A DNA stretch of 50,548 nt from Gammaproteobacteria bacterium (GCA_018830325.1 JAHJSQ010000086.1:1-50548); one strand, 5' to 3'. Positions 6,905 to 16,569 are shown, numbered from the stretch's first letter. The notes: a model not told the origin generated them from the letters alone. Numbers and translations are program-made.

Positions 6905-9900
6905 TGGGTCACTTGATTCGATTCGCACTGGCTCAACGGATACTGATTGTTTTGTTTGTGCTGCTGCTGGTCGGCGGCGGTTGGTATGCATGGCAAAGGA
7001 TACCGATCGATGCGTTTCCGGAAGTCTCGCCGACCCAAGTCAAGGTGATCGTCAAAGCGCCGGGTATGACGCCGGAAGAAGTCGAGACGCGGATTACCGC
7101 ACCGATCGAGGTCGAGCTGCTGGGTATTCCTAATCAGACGATGCTGCGCTCTATCGCTAAATATGCGCTAACCGATATCACGATCGATTTCGAAGAGGGC
7201 ACCGATATTTATTGGGCGCGCCAGCAAATCGCCGAACGCTTGAATACCTTGTGGGTAGACTTACCAGAGGGTATCGAAGGGGGGATTGCGCCGATGACGA
7301 CGCCTTTGGGCGAGATGTTCATGTTTACCGTATCGGGCGCAGGTTTGGATCTGATGGAACTGCGTACCCTATTGGATTGGGTGATTCGCCCGGCACTTCG
7401 CACCGTGCCGGGCGTTGCCGATGTCAATTCGTTAGGCGGTACGGTACGGAGTTTCGAAGTGGTGCCCGATGCGCTCAAAATGGCTGCCCGAAATATTACG
7501 GCCGACCGTTTGATCGATGCCTTGAAGACCAACAATCGTAACGACGGAGCGGGGCGTCTACATGAGGGAGAGGAAACATTGATCGTGCGCGCGGAAGGGC
7601 GCATTCAGCAATTATCGGATGTGCGGGCGATCGTGATAGATACCGTTGCCGGCACGCCGATTACGATTGGGGATGTTGCCGAGGTTCGTATCGGCGCACT
7701 GACCCGGTACGGTGCGGTCAGCCGTAACGGAGAAGGCGAAGCGGTAACCGGTTTGGTATTGAGTCTGCGCGGTGCTAATGCCCGGCAAACGATTGCTCTT
7801 GTCGAACAAAAACTGAACGCCATCAAAAAAACCTTGCCGGACGGCGTGAAAATCGGCGTCTTTTATAACCGAGGGGTATTGGTCGGACAAGCAGTCGATA
7901 CCGTCATCACTGCTTTGACTCAGGCGATCGTATTGGTGTTGTTGATGCTAGTGTTGTTTCTCGGTAACTGGCGTGCCGCGTTGACCGTGGCATTGGTATT
8001 GCCTTTGGCGGCATTGTTTACGTTCATCATGATGAAAACGATGGATATGTCCGCTAATTTGATGAGTCTCGGCGGATTGGTCATTGCGATCGGAATGTTG
8101 GTCGATGCGGCGGTGGTCGTCGTCGAAAATATTATCACGCAATTGGCGCACAAAGAAAAAGCCGAGCGTCTCCCGCGATTGCATGTTATTTACCGGGCGA
8201 CAAGTGAAGTGGCGGTATCGGTCACCTCGGGCGCATTGATCATCATCATCGTGTTTGTGCCGCTGTTAACCTTACAAGGTTTAGAGGGGAAATTATTCGC
8301 GCCGGTTGCCTTAACGATTGTGTTTGCCTTGGCCGGTTCCTTGATATTATCGCTAACCGTGATTCCGGTGCTGGCTTCTTATTTGTTGAAACAGGTGTCG
8401 CAAGAAGAACCTTGGCTGCCTCGGCAAATACTCAAAGCCTACCGGCCGGCATTGATGTGGTGCTTGGATAACGGCAAATCGGTATTTTTCGGCGCGGGGG
8501 CGTTATTGCTGCTGGCTTTATTGTTGTTTAACCAAATTGGCAGTACCTTCATGCCGACCATGGATGAAGGCGATATTATCGTGCAATTGGAAAAACTGCC
8601 TTCGATCACGTTGGAGCAATCGGTGGCGCTCGACGGACGTGTGCAAAAAGCGTTGTTGGAAAAAGTACCGGAAATTGCCGAAGCGGTATCGAGGGTCGGT
8701 TCCGACGAACTCGGTCTCGATCCGATGGGCTTAAATGAGACCGATACGTTTCTGATATTAAAACCTAAGGATCAATGGCGGATGGACGGTAAGGAAGCGT
8801 TGATCGACGAGATTCGTACGGTGCTCGATCAACTGCCGGGTATCGCCTATGGTTTCACGCAGCCGATAGAAATGCGCGTGTCGGAAATGCTGACCGGGAC
8901 CCGAGGCGATGTCGCGGTCAAATTATTCGGTCCGGATTCAGCCGTTTTGAATCGAAAAGCCGAGGAAATCGCAGCGGTATTGAGAAGTCTAAAAGGTTCT
9001 AGCGACGTCTTTTTGAAACAAAACGAAGGCATGCAGTTTCTACAATTAAAGCTGGATCGTGCGGCGATCGGACGCTTCGGTTTGGATATCGATGTGGTCG
9101 AGAATCTGTTGAGAGCGCAGATCGAAGGCTTGAAGCTGGGTATCGTTCAGGAAGGTCAAGTGAGGACGCCGTTACTGTTGCGTGGGGCTGGTAGTTCGGC
9201 GAATTTCGCTAGTTTACCGATTGCGTTGCCGGGAGGCGGCTATGTGGCGCTGTCGGCATTGGCGAAACTCGATCGCAGCGAAGGACTGGTGTCGATAGAG
9301 CGTGAAAAAACCCAGCGCTTCGCAGTCATTCGCAGCAATGTCGAAAACAGAGATTTAGTCGGTTTCGTCGACGAAGCGCGAAACCAGGTTGCGCAACAAG
9401 TCGAATTGCCAACCGGCTATTCAGTCGAGTTCGGCGGACAATTTGAAAATCAGCAACGGGCTGCGGCAAGGCTGGCGATCGTCGTGCCGGTTGCTTTGCT
9501 GCTCATTTTTTTGCTGTTGTTCGCGACCTTCGGGTCGGTGCGTCAAGCGACTTTGGTATTATCGAACATCCCGCTGGCGATGATCGGAGGCGTCATTGCC
9601 TTGTGGTTGTCCGGCGAATATTTATCGGTACCGGCTTCGGTAGGGTTTATTACGTTGTTGGGTATCGCGGTCTTGAACGGCGTGGTGATGGTGACCCATT
9701 TCAATCAATTATGCATAGCCGGCATGCAAGTCGGGCAGGCTGTCGTAGTTGGGTCGATGCGGCGTTTACGGCCGGTCTTGATGACAGCCGCAACCACGGC
9801 ATTCGGTTTGTTGCCGATGTTGTACGCAACCGGGCCGGGTTCCGAAATTCAGCGGCCGTTGGCGGTCGTTGTTATCGGCGGTTTGTTGTCATCGACCTTT

Positions 9901-9969
9901 TTGACGCTGTTTTTACTGCCAATATTGTTTCAACGTTTTGGTATGGCAAAGGAGCTTGATGATGAGTAG
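6901..9969 (+). CDS. RND efflux permease, heavy-metal (CzcA/CusA) family
   Basis: 1022 residues, normal for the HME-RND family. It shows the N-terminal membrane helix (LIRFALAQRILIVLFVLLLV), the periplasmic PN/PC modules (DAFPEVSPTQVKVIVKAPGM; the YWARQQIAERL stretch), and TM4 with GMLVDAAVVVVENI, where the Asp and Glu of the proton relay are kept. A repeat of the 12-TM plan lies in the second half (RPVLMTAATTAFGLLPML). It exports metal cations using the proton gradient. The metal (Cu/Ag versus Zn/Co/Cd, Ni) cannot be set from motifs I can verify. It is the last large gene of the operon. Confidence 0.92.
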   Translation: MMGHLIRFALAQRILIVLFVLLLVGGGWYAWQRIPIDAFPEVSPTQVKVIVKAPGMTPEEVETRITAPIEVELLGIPNQTMLRSIAKYALTDITIDFEEGTDIYWARQQIAERLNTLWVDLPEGIEGGIAPMTTPLGEMFMFTVSGAGLDLMELRTLLDWVIRPALRTVPGVADVNSLGGTVRSFEVVPDALKMAARNITADRLIDALKTNNRNDGAGRLHEGEETLIVRAEGRIQQLSDVRAIVIDTVAGTPITIGDVAEVRIGALTRYGAVSRNGEGEAVTGLVLSLRGANARQTIALVEQKLNAIKKTLPDGVKIGVFYNRGVLVGQAVDTVITALTQAIVLVLLMLVLFLGNWRAALTVALVLPLAALFTFIMMKTMDMSANLMSLGGLVIAIGMLVDAAVVVVENIITQLAHKEKAERLPRLHVIYRATSEVAVSVTSGALIIIIVFVPLLTLQGLEGKLFAPVALTIVFALAGSLILSLTVIPVLASYLLKQVSQEEPWLPRQILKAYRPALMWCLDNGKSVFFGAGALLLLALLLFNQIGSTFMPTMDEGDIIVQLEKLPSITLEQSVALDGRVQKALLEKVPEIAEAVSRVGSDELGLDPMGLNETDTFLILKPKDQWRMDGKEALIDEIRTVLDQLPGIAYGFTQPIEMRVSEMLTGTRGDVAVKLFGPDSAVLNRKAEEIAAVLRSLKGSSDVFLKQNEGMQFLQLKLDRAAIGRFGLDIDVVENLLRAQIEGLKLGIVQEGQVRTPLLLRGAGSSANFASLPIALPGGGYVALSALAKLDRSEGLVSIEREKTQRFAVIRSNVENRDLVGFVDEARNQVAQQVELPTGYSVEFGGQFENQQRAAARLAIVVPVALLLIFLLLFATFGSVRQATLVLSNIPLAMIGGVIALWLSGEYLSVPASVGFITLLGIAVLNGVVMVTHFNQLCIAGMQVGQAVVVGSMRRLRPVLMTAATTAFGLLPMLYATGPGSEIQRPLAVVVIGGLLSSTFLTLFLLPILFQRFGMAKELDDE

Positions 9970-10267
9970 CCCTGAGTTTTTAGTCACATTGAATGTCGCA
10001 CCGGATCTTGAGGAAGCGGTCGTCGATTGTTTATTGACGCTGGAATCCGAACACGGTTTCAGCAGTCTGCCGGTCTATTCGCACGACCACCGCAATGTCG
10101 GTTTGTCTTTGGCCGAGCAGGTGACCGGCCGTCAACGCAAAATCCGTTTTCAAATGTATCTTGCCGAACCGGGCTTGGAGGAATTATTGGATAAATTGCG
10201 CGGCGAATTTTCGGGTTCGGGAATCAGCTACCGGGTATCGCCGGTACTCGATAGCGGTGTGATTTAA
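9959..10267 (+). CDS. DUF3240 family protein
   Basis: A protein of about 102 residues. Two start codons lie side by side (9959 and 9962), seven to ten bases after AAAGGAG, and overlap the end of the permease gene. The sequence (LNVAPDLEEAVVDCLLTLES, then GFSSLPVYSHDH and GLSLAEQVTGRQRKIRFQMY) matches the DUF3240 family, which is commonly encoded at the end of heavy-metal RND operons and has a ferredoxin-like, PII-type fold. A role as a small cytoplasmic metal-linked regulator of the pump is plausible but unproven. Confidence 0.8.
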   Translation: MMSSPEFLVTLNVAPDLEEAVVDCLLTLESEHGFSSLPVYSHDHRNVGLSLAEQVTGRQRKIRFQMYLAEPGLEELLDKLRGEFSGSGISYRVSPVLDSGVI

Positions 10268-10538
10268 TTCCTATCGGCACCTCCATACGCCGGTACAGAA
10301 ATTTGCAGTGCGAAGGGATCGCGTAAGTCGGGCTTAAACAGCTATATTCGGAATAAGTAGCTATTTCATTTTCGCAATCGATGGTTGTTTATAACTATTT
10401 CCTGCCGAAACTATTGTCTTATCTTTCCGGTATTCTTCGCTTAGAATGGCGTATTAATAAACCTTAATAACCGTAATAAAATAAATTGCCGATCATGTAG
10501 TTTCTAAGATTCGGTAAATCAATAAACGGATAGCCATT

Positions 10539-13109
10539 ATGCAAGAACTGATGAAATTTTTATTTGGCAGTGCAGATTTAATGCCGCACGGTAATTGCTT
10601 CCTGTGGCAACCCGGCTTGCTATGGCTAACTGTAACGGCGAATACCGTGATTGCCTTGGCGTATTTTTCAATTCCGGTTGCGCTGCTTTATTTCGTTTAT
10701 AAGCGTAAGCAAGTCGAATTCAAAGGCATATTATTGCTATTCAGCCTGTTCATTTTTTCCTGCGGCGCAACACATGTCATGCATGTCGTAACGATCTGGA
10801 AACCCGTTTACGGATTGTCGGGCATCATCGATGCATTGACTGCCGGTGTCTCTGTGGTAGCGGCCGTAATGCTTTGGCCTTTGATACCGAAAGCGCTATT
10901 GATTCCGAGCCCATCGGAATTATTGAAAGCCAACTGTCTATTACAGGACGAAATTCGTTATAACTTACAAGCACAAAATGAACTCAAGCGGCTCAATCAT
11001 GATTTAGACAAAATGGTTGAGTTGCTGCAACAGTTTAACCAGGCCTTTCAGGAAAGCGAACAACGTTTCAAGCATGTCGTCAACGTCACGCCGACCGCGA
11101 TATACACGTTGCTATATACCGGTCATGACCGTTATCCCTATAGAACGACATTTATAAGCGACGCCTTTTTAAGCATTACCGGGTTCGCACCTTCCGATTG
11201 GTATAGTAATGATGCCTTATGGATCGATCGGTTGCATCCGGATGACCGAGAGCAGACTATCGAATTAATGGAACAGCTGAAAGAAACCGGACAATTGAAT
11301 CATCAATACCGGTTTCGGCATAAAGACGGCTCCTATCGTTGGATACATGACAGATCGATTATGACCCGAACATCGACTGGGGATATCGATGAAGTATTCG
11401 GTGCATGGATGGATGTGACCGAACATAAAGAAGCCGAAGAAGAACTGCAACTGGCGGCGATTACTTTCGAAAGCTTGCAAGGGATCATGATTACCGATCC
11501 TGATGCGACAATTTTACGCGTCAATCAAGCATTCACGACAGTGACCGGTTATCCGGCCGAAGAAGTGATCGGCAAAAATCCGAATATTCTGCATTCCGAC
11601 CGGCACGATCAATCATTTTATGAAGGCTTATGGCGGCAATTGCAAATCGATGGTCGATTCGAAGGCGAGATTTGGGATCGCCGCAAGGACGGTTCGATTT
11701 TTCCGATTTGGCAATGCATTACCGCGGTTAAAAACAACCGGGGCGAAACCACGCATTATGTTGCGGTGTTTACCGATCTGAGTGAGAAGAAAAAATTCGA
11801 GGAATATATTTCGCAATTGGCTTTTTACGATCCGTTGACTGATTTACCGAATCGCAGACTGTTACTCGAAAGAATCGAACAGGTATTGATACAAGCCAAA
11901 CGAAAAAATACTTATGCGGCGATTCTGTATATGGATTTAGATCGTTTTAAGGTGTTGAATGACTCGATGGGGCATCAAACCGGCGATGAGTTGCTGGTCC
12001 AAGTAGCCAAACGTTTGAAGCAATCGATACGACAAGAGGATACGCCGACTCGACTCGGCGGCGACGAGTTCGTTATCTTGGTACATACCGATACCAATCG
12101 TCTAGATGAGGCGACTCAAAAAATTTTAAATCTTGCCGAAAAAATTATGCGTAAGTTGAACGAGCCCTATTTAATCAAAGGTAACGAGCATTATTTTAGT
12201 TCCAGCATGGGTGTTACCTTATTTTCCGGGCAGTGCCAATTGGCGGCGACCCATTTATTGCAACAGGCCGACACAGCGATGTATCGTTCGAAAGAGAAAG
12301 GCCGTAATACCATCAGTTTTTTCGATCAAAGCATGCAAGAAGCTGCCGATAAACGTTTGCAGATCGAAAATGCACTACGAATGGCGATAGAGCAACAGCA
12401 ATTTACGCTTTATTTTCAACCTCAGGTCGATAGAACCGGCCGGATAATCAGCGCCGAAGCGTTGATTCGTTGGAATCATCCTAATAAAGGACTGATTGCG
12501 CCCAACGAGTTTATTCCAATCGCCGAGGAAACAGGGATGATACAGCAAATAGGCGCTTGGGTTATCGAGGCGGCATGTAGACAGATTAAACAATGGCAAC
12601 AAGCCGGTAGGGGCTATGCTTATGTTTCGATTAATGTGAGTTCGCAACAATTTCGGCAAAAAGATTTCGTGACTAATGTGAGGCGAGCCATTGTGCAAGC
12701 CGATATCGAATCAAGTCAGTTAATGATTGAAATAACAGAAAGTGTGTTGATGCAGGATATCAACGACACTATAGAAAAAATGCAGGCATTGATGGAATTG
12801 GGTATCGCTATTTCGATCGACGATTTCGGTACCGGCTATTCGTCGCTGGCCTACTTGACGCAATTTCCACTTAGCCAATTAAAGATCGATCAGCGTTTTG
12901 TCAAAAATATTGATGTCGATAAGAACAGTGCCGTCATTGTCGAAACTATCATTGCCATGGCAGGTAACTTGGGTCTGAAAGTCATAGCCGAAGGAGTTGA
13001 AACCGAACGGCAGTTGATGTTTTTGGTTGATAAAGGATGCGTCGGATTCCAAGGTTATTTTTTCGGTAAGCCGGTTCCGGTCGATCAATTTGGGATGAAC
13101 ATTGAGTGA
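10539..13109 (+). CDS. Ethylene-receptor-like sensor with PAS-PAS-GGDEF-EAL
   Basis: 856 residues. Residues about 28-115 form three membrane helices closely resembling the ethylene-binding domain of plant ETR1: IALAYFSIPVALLYFV and SCGATHVMHVV, with C75 and H79 at the Cu(I)-ligand positions (ETR1 C65, H69). The Asp of ETR1 helix 1 (D25) is Asn35 here. Two PAS domains follow (about 170-300 and 305-425), then a diguanylate cyclase with intact GGDEF (507-511) and an I-site-like RQED five residues before it. A c-di-GMP phosphodiesterase with intact EAL (640-642) and DDFGTGYSSL ends the protein. It probably makes and degrades c-di-GMP in response to a membrane signal. It lies 270 bp after the metal-efflux operon and is probably transcribed separately. 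Confidence 0.9.
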   Translation: MQELMKFLFGSADLMPHGNCFLWQPGLLWLTVTANTVIALAYFSIPVALLYFVYKRKQVEFKGILLLFSLFIFSCGATHVMHVVTIWKPVYGLSGIIDALTAGVSVVAAVMLWPLIPKALLIPSPSELLKANCLLQDEIRYNLQAQNELKRLNHDLDKMVELLQQFNQAFQESEQRFKHVVNVTPTAIYTLLYTGHDRYPYRTTFISDAFLSITGFAPSDWYSNDALWIDRLHPDDREQTIELMEQLKETGQLNHQYRFRHKDGSYRWIHDRSIMTRTSTGDIDEVFGAWMDVTEHKEAEEELQLAAITFESLQGIMITDPDATILRVNQAFTTVTGYPAEEVIGKNPNILHSDRHDQSFYEGLWRQLQIDGRFEGEIWDRRKDGSIFPIWQCITAVKNNRGETTHYVAVFTDLSEKKKFEEYISQLAFYDPLTDLPNRRLLLERIEQVLIQAKRKNTYAAILYMDLDRFKVLNDSMGHQTGDELLVQVAKRLKQSIRQEDTPTRLGGDEFVILVHTDTNRLDEATQKILNLAEKIMRKLNEPYLIKGNEHYFSSSMGVTLFSGQCQLAATHLLQQADTAMYRSKEKGRNTISFFDQSMQEAADKRLQIENALRMAIEQQQFTLYFQPQVDRTGRIISAEALIRWNHPNKGLIAPNEFIPIAEETGMIQQIGAWVIEAACRQIKQWQQAGRGYAYVSINVSSQQFRQKDFVTNVRRAIVQADIESSQLMIEITESVLMQDINDTIEKMQALMELGIAISIDDFGTGYSSLAYLTQFPLSQLKIDQRFVKNIDVDKNSAVIVETIIAMAGNLGLKVIAEGVETERQLMFLVDKGCVGFQGYFFGKPVPVDQFGMNIE

Positions 13110-13252
13110 ATGGGGGGTCGAAAGTAATAGTCTATTGAAAATGTATAAGTCAAATAGGAAAATTCAGCACAAAACAAAGTTAACCCTATGAGCCACTAAG
13201 TTAATTCATTGATGCTTGTCAATTATCGATTAAGTCTTGCACGGTAACGTTT

Positions 13253-13270
13253 CCGTCATTTAACAGTCAC
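13253..13270 (+). promoter_or_regulatory. Pho box upstream of phoX
   Basis: CCGTCATTTAACAGTCAC agrees at 13 of 18 positions with the PhoB-binding consensus CTGTCATAAATCTGTCAC and keeps the two 11-bp-spaced direct repeats (CGTCA, AGTCA). It ends 82 bp before the phoX start codon. PhoX-type phosphatases are classic phosphate-starvation genes, so PhoB control is a strong inference. Confidence 0.6.
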
Positions 13271-13352
13271 TAAATCTTCATCATTTTTTCACATCTCCTC
13301 ACTATAGTGACCGCTCAACTTAACCTTGATTAAGCGAAGAGAGAGGCATTAC

Positions 13353-15725
13353 ATGAGCGATAATAAACAAACGATGATTGAGATCGATAATGGCGACGAG
13401 CCGATGAGCAATCATTCGGATAACCTGCATTTCGAAACGATTTTAGAAAAAAGACTGTCGCGCCGCCAAGTGCTGAGCGGCAGTTTAACTGCAGCAGTAG
13501 CCGGCGTTTTTGGTGCTTCCGGTATGGTTAATATGGCCGAAGCGGCTCGTCCGGGTTTGTTGCCGCCGCGCGTGGGCAAACCTCCATTTGCATTGAAGCC
13601 GACATTGGGTTTCGACGCTATTCCTATCACGCGTTCCGATACAGCAACCATTCCGCAAGGTTATAAAGCGCAAGCGCTGATTCCTTGGGGTACGCCGATC
13701 ACCGGTAGCTATCCGGCCTTTGATTCAGTCAACAGCAATACCGGCGAAGAGCAAGAACAACAAGTCGGCTCCCATCACGACGGCATGCATTACTTCCCGA
13801 TGCAAGACGACCCGAACGGTCACGGCCTATTGTGCGTGAACCATGAGTATGTCGATCAACGCGTATTTCATGCAGCCGGCGCAACTTTCATTGCCGGTCA
13901 ACGGCCGACCGACGAAGTCAGAAAAGAAATCGCCGCACACGGCGTCAGTGTGGTCGAGATCCAAAAAAATGCGATCAGCGGCGAGTGGGGCGTAGTCAAC
14001 GGTTCGTATAACCGCCGCGTCACGGCCGGCACGCCTGCTGAAATTCGCGGCCCAGTACGCGGCAGCGAATTGGTCAAAACCAAATACAGCCCGGACGGCA
14101 CGATGGCGCGCGGCACGATCAATAACTGCGCGAACGGTTACACGCCTTGGGGCACTTACTTGACCTGCGAAGAAAACTGGGCGGGCTATTTCGTCAGTCG
14201 CGTGCAATTGGCTCGCGCGGAAGCTTTGTTAGACTGGTTCGAAGACACGCAACCGGGTAATTATCCAATCGTAAACGGCATCAGGAAAACATCGTTTGTA
14301 CAAGGCCGCTATTTTGCGCGTTTTTATCCGGAAACCAACCGTATCATCGGTATTTTCGACGAGTTCTTCGATCAAAAAGTCACCAACTTGGTCTACTCGC
14401 AAATCGGCAATACTTTTAACGATACGGATCGCGTGTTGGAAGGCGAATTCGGCGCCTTGTTGACGCAAGCCGGTATTGCCGAAGACTTGTCGTTGAGTCG
14501 GCCGAGAGAACAAAGCCGTTATGGCGTGCGTACCACCAGCAGCCGCTACGGTTGGGAAACCGCGCAAAGCGGTGAAGATCAATACATCCGCTTCGATGCC
14601 ACGCCTAAAGGCGCCGATGCGACTGAAGATTACCGCAACGAGCCGAATACGCAAGGCTGGATTCTCGAAATCGATCCATTCGATCCGAACAGCACGCCGA
14701 TCAAACGTACCACGATGGGCCGTTTCGCACACGAGGGAGTTGTGTTCGCACCGCCTCAACTTGGCCAGCCGCTTACTTTCTATATGGGCGACGATGCACG
14801 GAACGAATACTGCTATAAATTCGTTACTAAAGCGCGTTACAGCAAAAATGCCAACGGCGACATGCTGGACGAAGGCATATTGTACGCCGCCCGTTTCAAC
14901 GACGACGGCACCGGCGAATGGCTGGCGTTGGATATCAACAATCCGAAATTTCAAGCCGCGGCTGCCGCTGCCGGCGTCGAATTCGCGGATCAAGCCGATG
15001 TCTTGGTCAACACGCGTCTAGCTGCTGATGTTGTCGGTGCGACGAAAATGGACCGTCCGGAATGGGGTGCCGTGCATCCGCAAACCCGGGAAGTGTATTT
15101 CACTTTGACCAATAATAGTTCACGTACGGATGAAAATGGTAATAATCCAATTGATGCCGCTAATCCGCGAGGACCGAATCCGTACGGTCACATCATTCGT
15201 TGGCGCGAGCAAGGTAACCGTTCTTGGGCGACCAAATTTGAATGGGATATCTTCGTCTTGTCGGGTCCGGAAATCGATAGCCAAGTCTTGCCGGAACAAG
15301 GTGGACCTGCATTGACGCAAGAAAATATTCACGCCAGTGCAGACGGTTTGTGGATCGACCAATTCGGTACGATGTGGATTCAGACCGACATGAGCGGCTC
15401 GCAACAAGCTTCAGGACCGTTCGGGAATAACCAAATGTTGGCGGCAAATCCTGAGACGGGTGAAATCAAACGATTCTTATCCGGTCCATGGGATCAAGAA
15501 ACCACAGGCGTCGTTTCGACACCGGACGGCAAAACCTTGTTCGTCAACTTCCAGCATCCGGGCGATCGCTCGCAACCGGGTGTGTTCACCAGTAACTGGC
15601 CGGACAGCGGCGCGGTTTACGGACATCCTGGCGATGTTGAAGTTGTGCCGAATCCTAACGGTCCTCGTCCGCGCTCGGCGACATTGGTCGTTACGCGTGA
15701 AGACGGCGGCGTGGTCGGTTTATAA
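13353..15725 (+). CDS. phoX: PhoX-family alkaline phosphatase (DUF839), Tat-exported
   Basis: About 790 residues from ATG 13353 (AGAGAGG upstream; the frame stays open nine codons earlier without a better site). A twin-arginine signal, LSRRQVLSGS followed by a weakly hydrophobic stretch ending MAEA, precedes the mature enzyme. PhoX landmarks are visible: HHDGMHYFP, NGHGLLCVNHEYVD, NCANGYTPWGTYLTCEENW, GRFAHEGVVF and ENIHASADGLWID. The family is a Ca/Fe-dependent phosphomonoesterase that releases phosphate from organic esters in the periplasm. The Pho box before it and tatAB after it support phosphate-starvation expression and folded export. Confidence 0.92.
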   Translation: MSDNKQTMIEIDNGDEPMSNHSDNLHFETILEKRLSRRQVLSGSLTAAVAGVFGASGMVNMAEAARPGLLPPRVGKPPFALKPTLGFDAIPITRSDTATIPQGYKAQALIPWGTPITGSYPAFDSVNSNTGEEQEQQVGSHHDGMHYFPMQDDPNGHGLLCVNHEYVDQRVFHAAGATFIAGQRPTDEVRKEIAAHGVSVVEIQKNAISGEWGVVNGSYNRRVTAGTPAEIRGPVRGSELVKTKYSPDGTMARGTINNCANGYTPWGTYLTCEENWAGYFVSRVQLARAEALLDWFEDTQPGNYPIVNGIRKTSFVQGRYFARFYPETNRIIGIFDEFFDQKVTNLVYSQIGNTFNDTDRVLEGEFGALLTQAGIAEDLSLSRPREQSRYGVRTTSSRYGWETAQSGEDQYIRFDATPKGADATEDYRNEPNTQGWILEIDPFDPNSTPIKRTTMGRFAHEGVVFAPPQLGQPLTFYMGDDARNEYCYKFVTKARYSKNANGDMLDEGILYAARFNDDGTGEWLALDINNPKFQAAAAAAGVEFADQADVLVNTRLAADVVGATKMDRPEWGAVHPQTREVYFTLTNNSSRTDENGNNPIDAANPRGPNPYGHIIRWREQGNRSWATKFEWDIFVLSGPEIDSQVLPEQGGPALTQENIHASADGLWIDQFGTMWIQTDMSGSQQASGPFGNNQMLAANPETGEIKRFLSGPWDQETTGVVSTPDGKTLFVNFQHPGDRSQPGVFTSNWPDSGAVYGHPGDVEVVPNPNGPRPRSATLVVTREDGGVVGL

Positions 15726-15764
15726 AGAGCTCATGAGTTAGTCATTTTCTAAAGGAAAGACTCG

Positions 15765-15787
15765 TGGGCAAGGACGCCCATTTTTTT
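15765..15787 (+). terminator. Intrinsic terminator after phoX
   Basis: Stem TGGGC/GCCCA with a six-base loop, followed by seven T's. It would separate phoX from tatA, or attenuate read-through into tatAB. Confidence 0.6.
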
Positions 15788-15812
15788 AAAATGCTTTTAG
15801 TCGAGAGATACA

Positions 15813-16028
15813 ATGGGCATCAGCGTTACGCAATTAGTCATCATCATGGTCATCGTGATTCTTTTATTCGGTACCAAACGCGTTAGAAACTTGGGTTCCG
15901 ATTTGGGCGTCGCGATCAAGAGTTTTCGCAATTCAGTCAAGGAAGGCGAGGACGATAAACAATTAAGCAAAGAAGAATCCGAAAAAGTGGAAGATTCGGT
16001 CGAATTGCAACATCAAAGCAAAGTCTAA
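15813..16028 (+). CDS. tatA: Twin-arginine translocase subunit TatA
   Basis: 71 residues: one N-terminal membrane helix ([20 protein letters not shown]), the TKRV hinge and an amphipathic helix ([18 protein letters not shown]), then a charged tail. This is the standard TatA/E plan, with the Phe-Gly after the membrane helix kept. TatA oligomers form the transport path for folded Tat substrates such as the PhoX just upstream. tatB begins eight bases after its stop codon. Confidence 0.9.
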   Translation: MGISVTQLVIIMVIVILLFGTKRVRNLGSDLGVAIKSFRNSVKEGEDDKQLSKEESEKVEDSVELQHQSKV

Positions 16029-16036
16029 ATTCTGTT

Positions 16037-16348
16037 ATGTTCGATATCGGTTTTACCGAACTATGCATGATCGGTTTGGTCGCATTGTTGGTCATAGGGC
16101 CTGAGAAACTGCCGAAAGTGGCCCGCGTTGCGGGCTTTTGGGTAGGCAAGGCGAAAAATACGGTGACCAAAGTCAAAGCCGAAATCAAGGAAGAACTGGA
16201 CGCAGAAGAACTGCGTCAAGCGGTCCGGGAGCAAAGCGGCTTGGAGGAGATCGAACATTTCAAAGCAGAGGCCGATGAGCTCAGGCAAAAAATTAACAAG
16301 CCGATGCCGTCGATCGTTCCATCACCGAAGCGCGCCAAGAAACTTTGA
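16037..16348 (+). CDS. tatB: Twin-arginine translocase subunit TatB
   Basis: 103 residues: [20 protein letters not shown] then [20 protein letters not shown]. The Glu in the membrane segment and the GPEKLP hinge are TatB hallmarks, and a long amphipathic/coiled helix and Lys-rich tail follow. TatB with TatC recognises twin-arginine signals. Unusually, tatC does not follow: the next 220 bp hold only inverted repeats and then an opposite-strand gene, so TatC must come from another locus. Confidence 0.9.
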   Translation: MFDIGFTELCMIGLVALLVIGPEKLPKVARVAGFWVGKAKNTVTKVKAEIKEELDAEELRQAVREQSGLEEIEHFKAEADELRQKINKPMPSIVPSPKRAKKL

Positions 16349-16360
16349 TCCTAAAAAATA

Positions 16361-16430
16361 AGTTGAGCATTCTAAATCCCGTTCGCTCTGAGCCTAGTCG
16401 AAGGGTGGACGGGATTTAGAATGCTCAACT
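16361..16430. repeat. Large hairpin with TTCGACTAGGCTCAG loop, copy 1
   Basis: Perfect 22-bp inverted arms (16361-16382 and 16409-16430) enclose a 26-base loop with GAGCCTAGTCGAAGG, the reverse complement of a widespread CCTTCGACTAGGCTC repeat. It may terminate tatAB transcription, but there is no T tract at its end. The loop recurs in opposite orientation at 16481-16530. Confidence 0.75.
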
Positions 16431-16480
16431 AGTGGCTGGTATGTAGAATCCGCTCATGCATCGACCAAGCAAATGAAAGT

Positions 16481-16530
16481 GTTGTAGACCCTTCATGCTT
16501 CGACTTGGCTCAGCACGAACGGTCTACAAC
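16481..16530. repeat. Large hairpin with TTCGAC..GGCTCAG loop, copy 2
   Basis: Arms GTTGTAGACC (16481-16490) and GGTCTACAAC (16521-16530) enclose CTTCGACTTGGCTCAGCACG. The arm sequence differs completely from copy 1, but the loop motif is shared in inverted orientation. A third, weaker member lies at 44051-44099. Confidence 0.7.
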
Positions 16531-16569
16531 AATGAAATTTGACAGATGCGTTGATACCGTTACAGTTTG

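Noticed and set aside
14229-14993. 254-codon minus-strand open frame
   Set aside because: It is antisense to phoX; the family motifs of phoX leave no doubt which strand codes.
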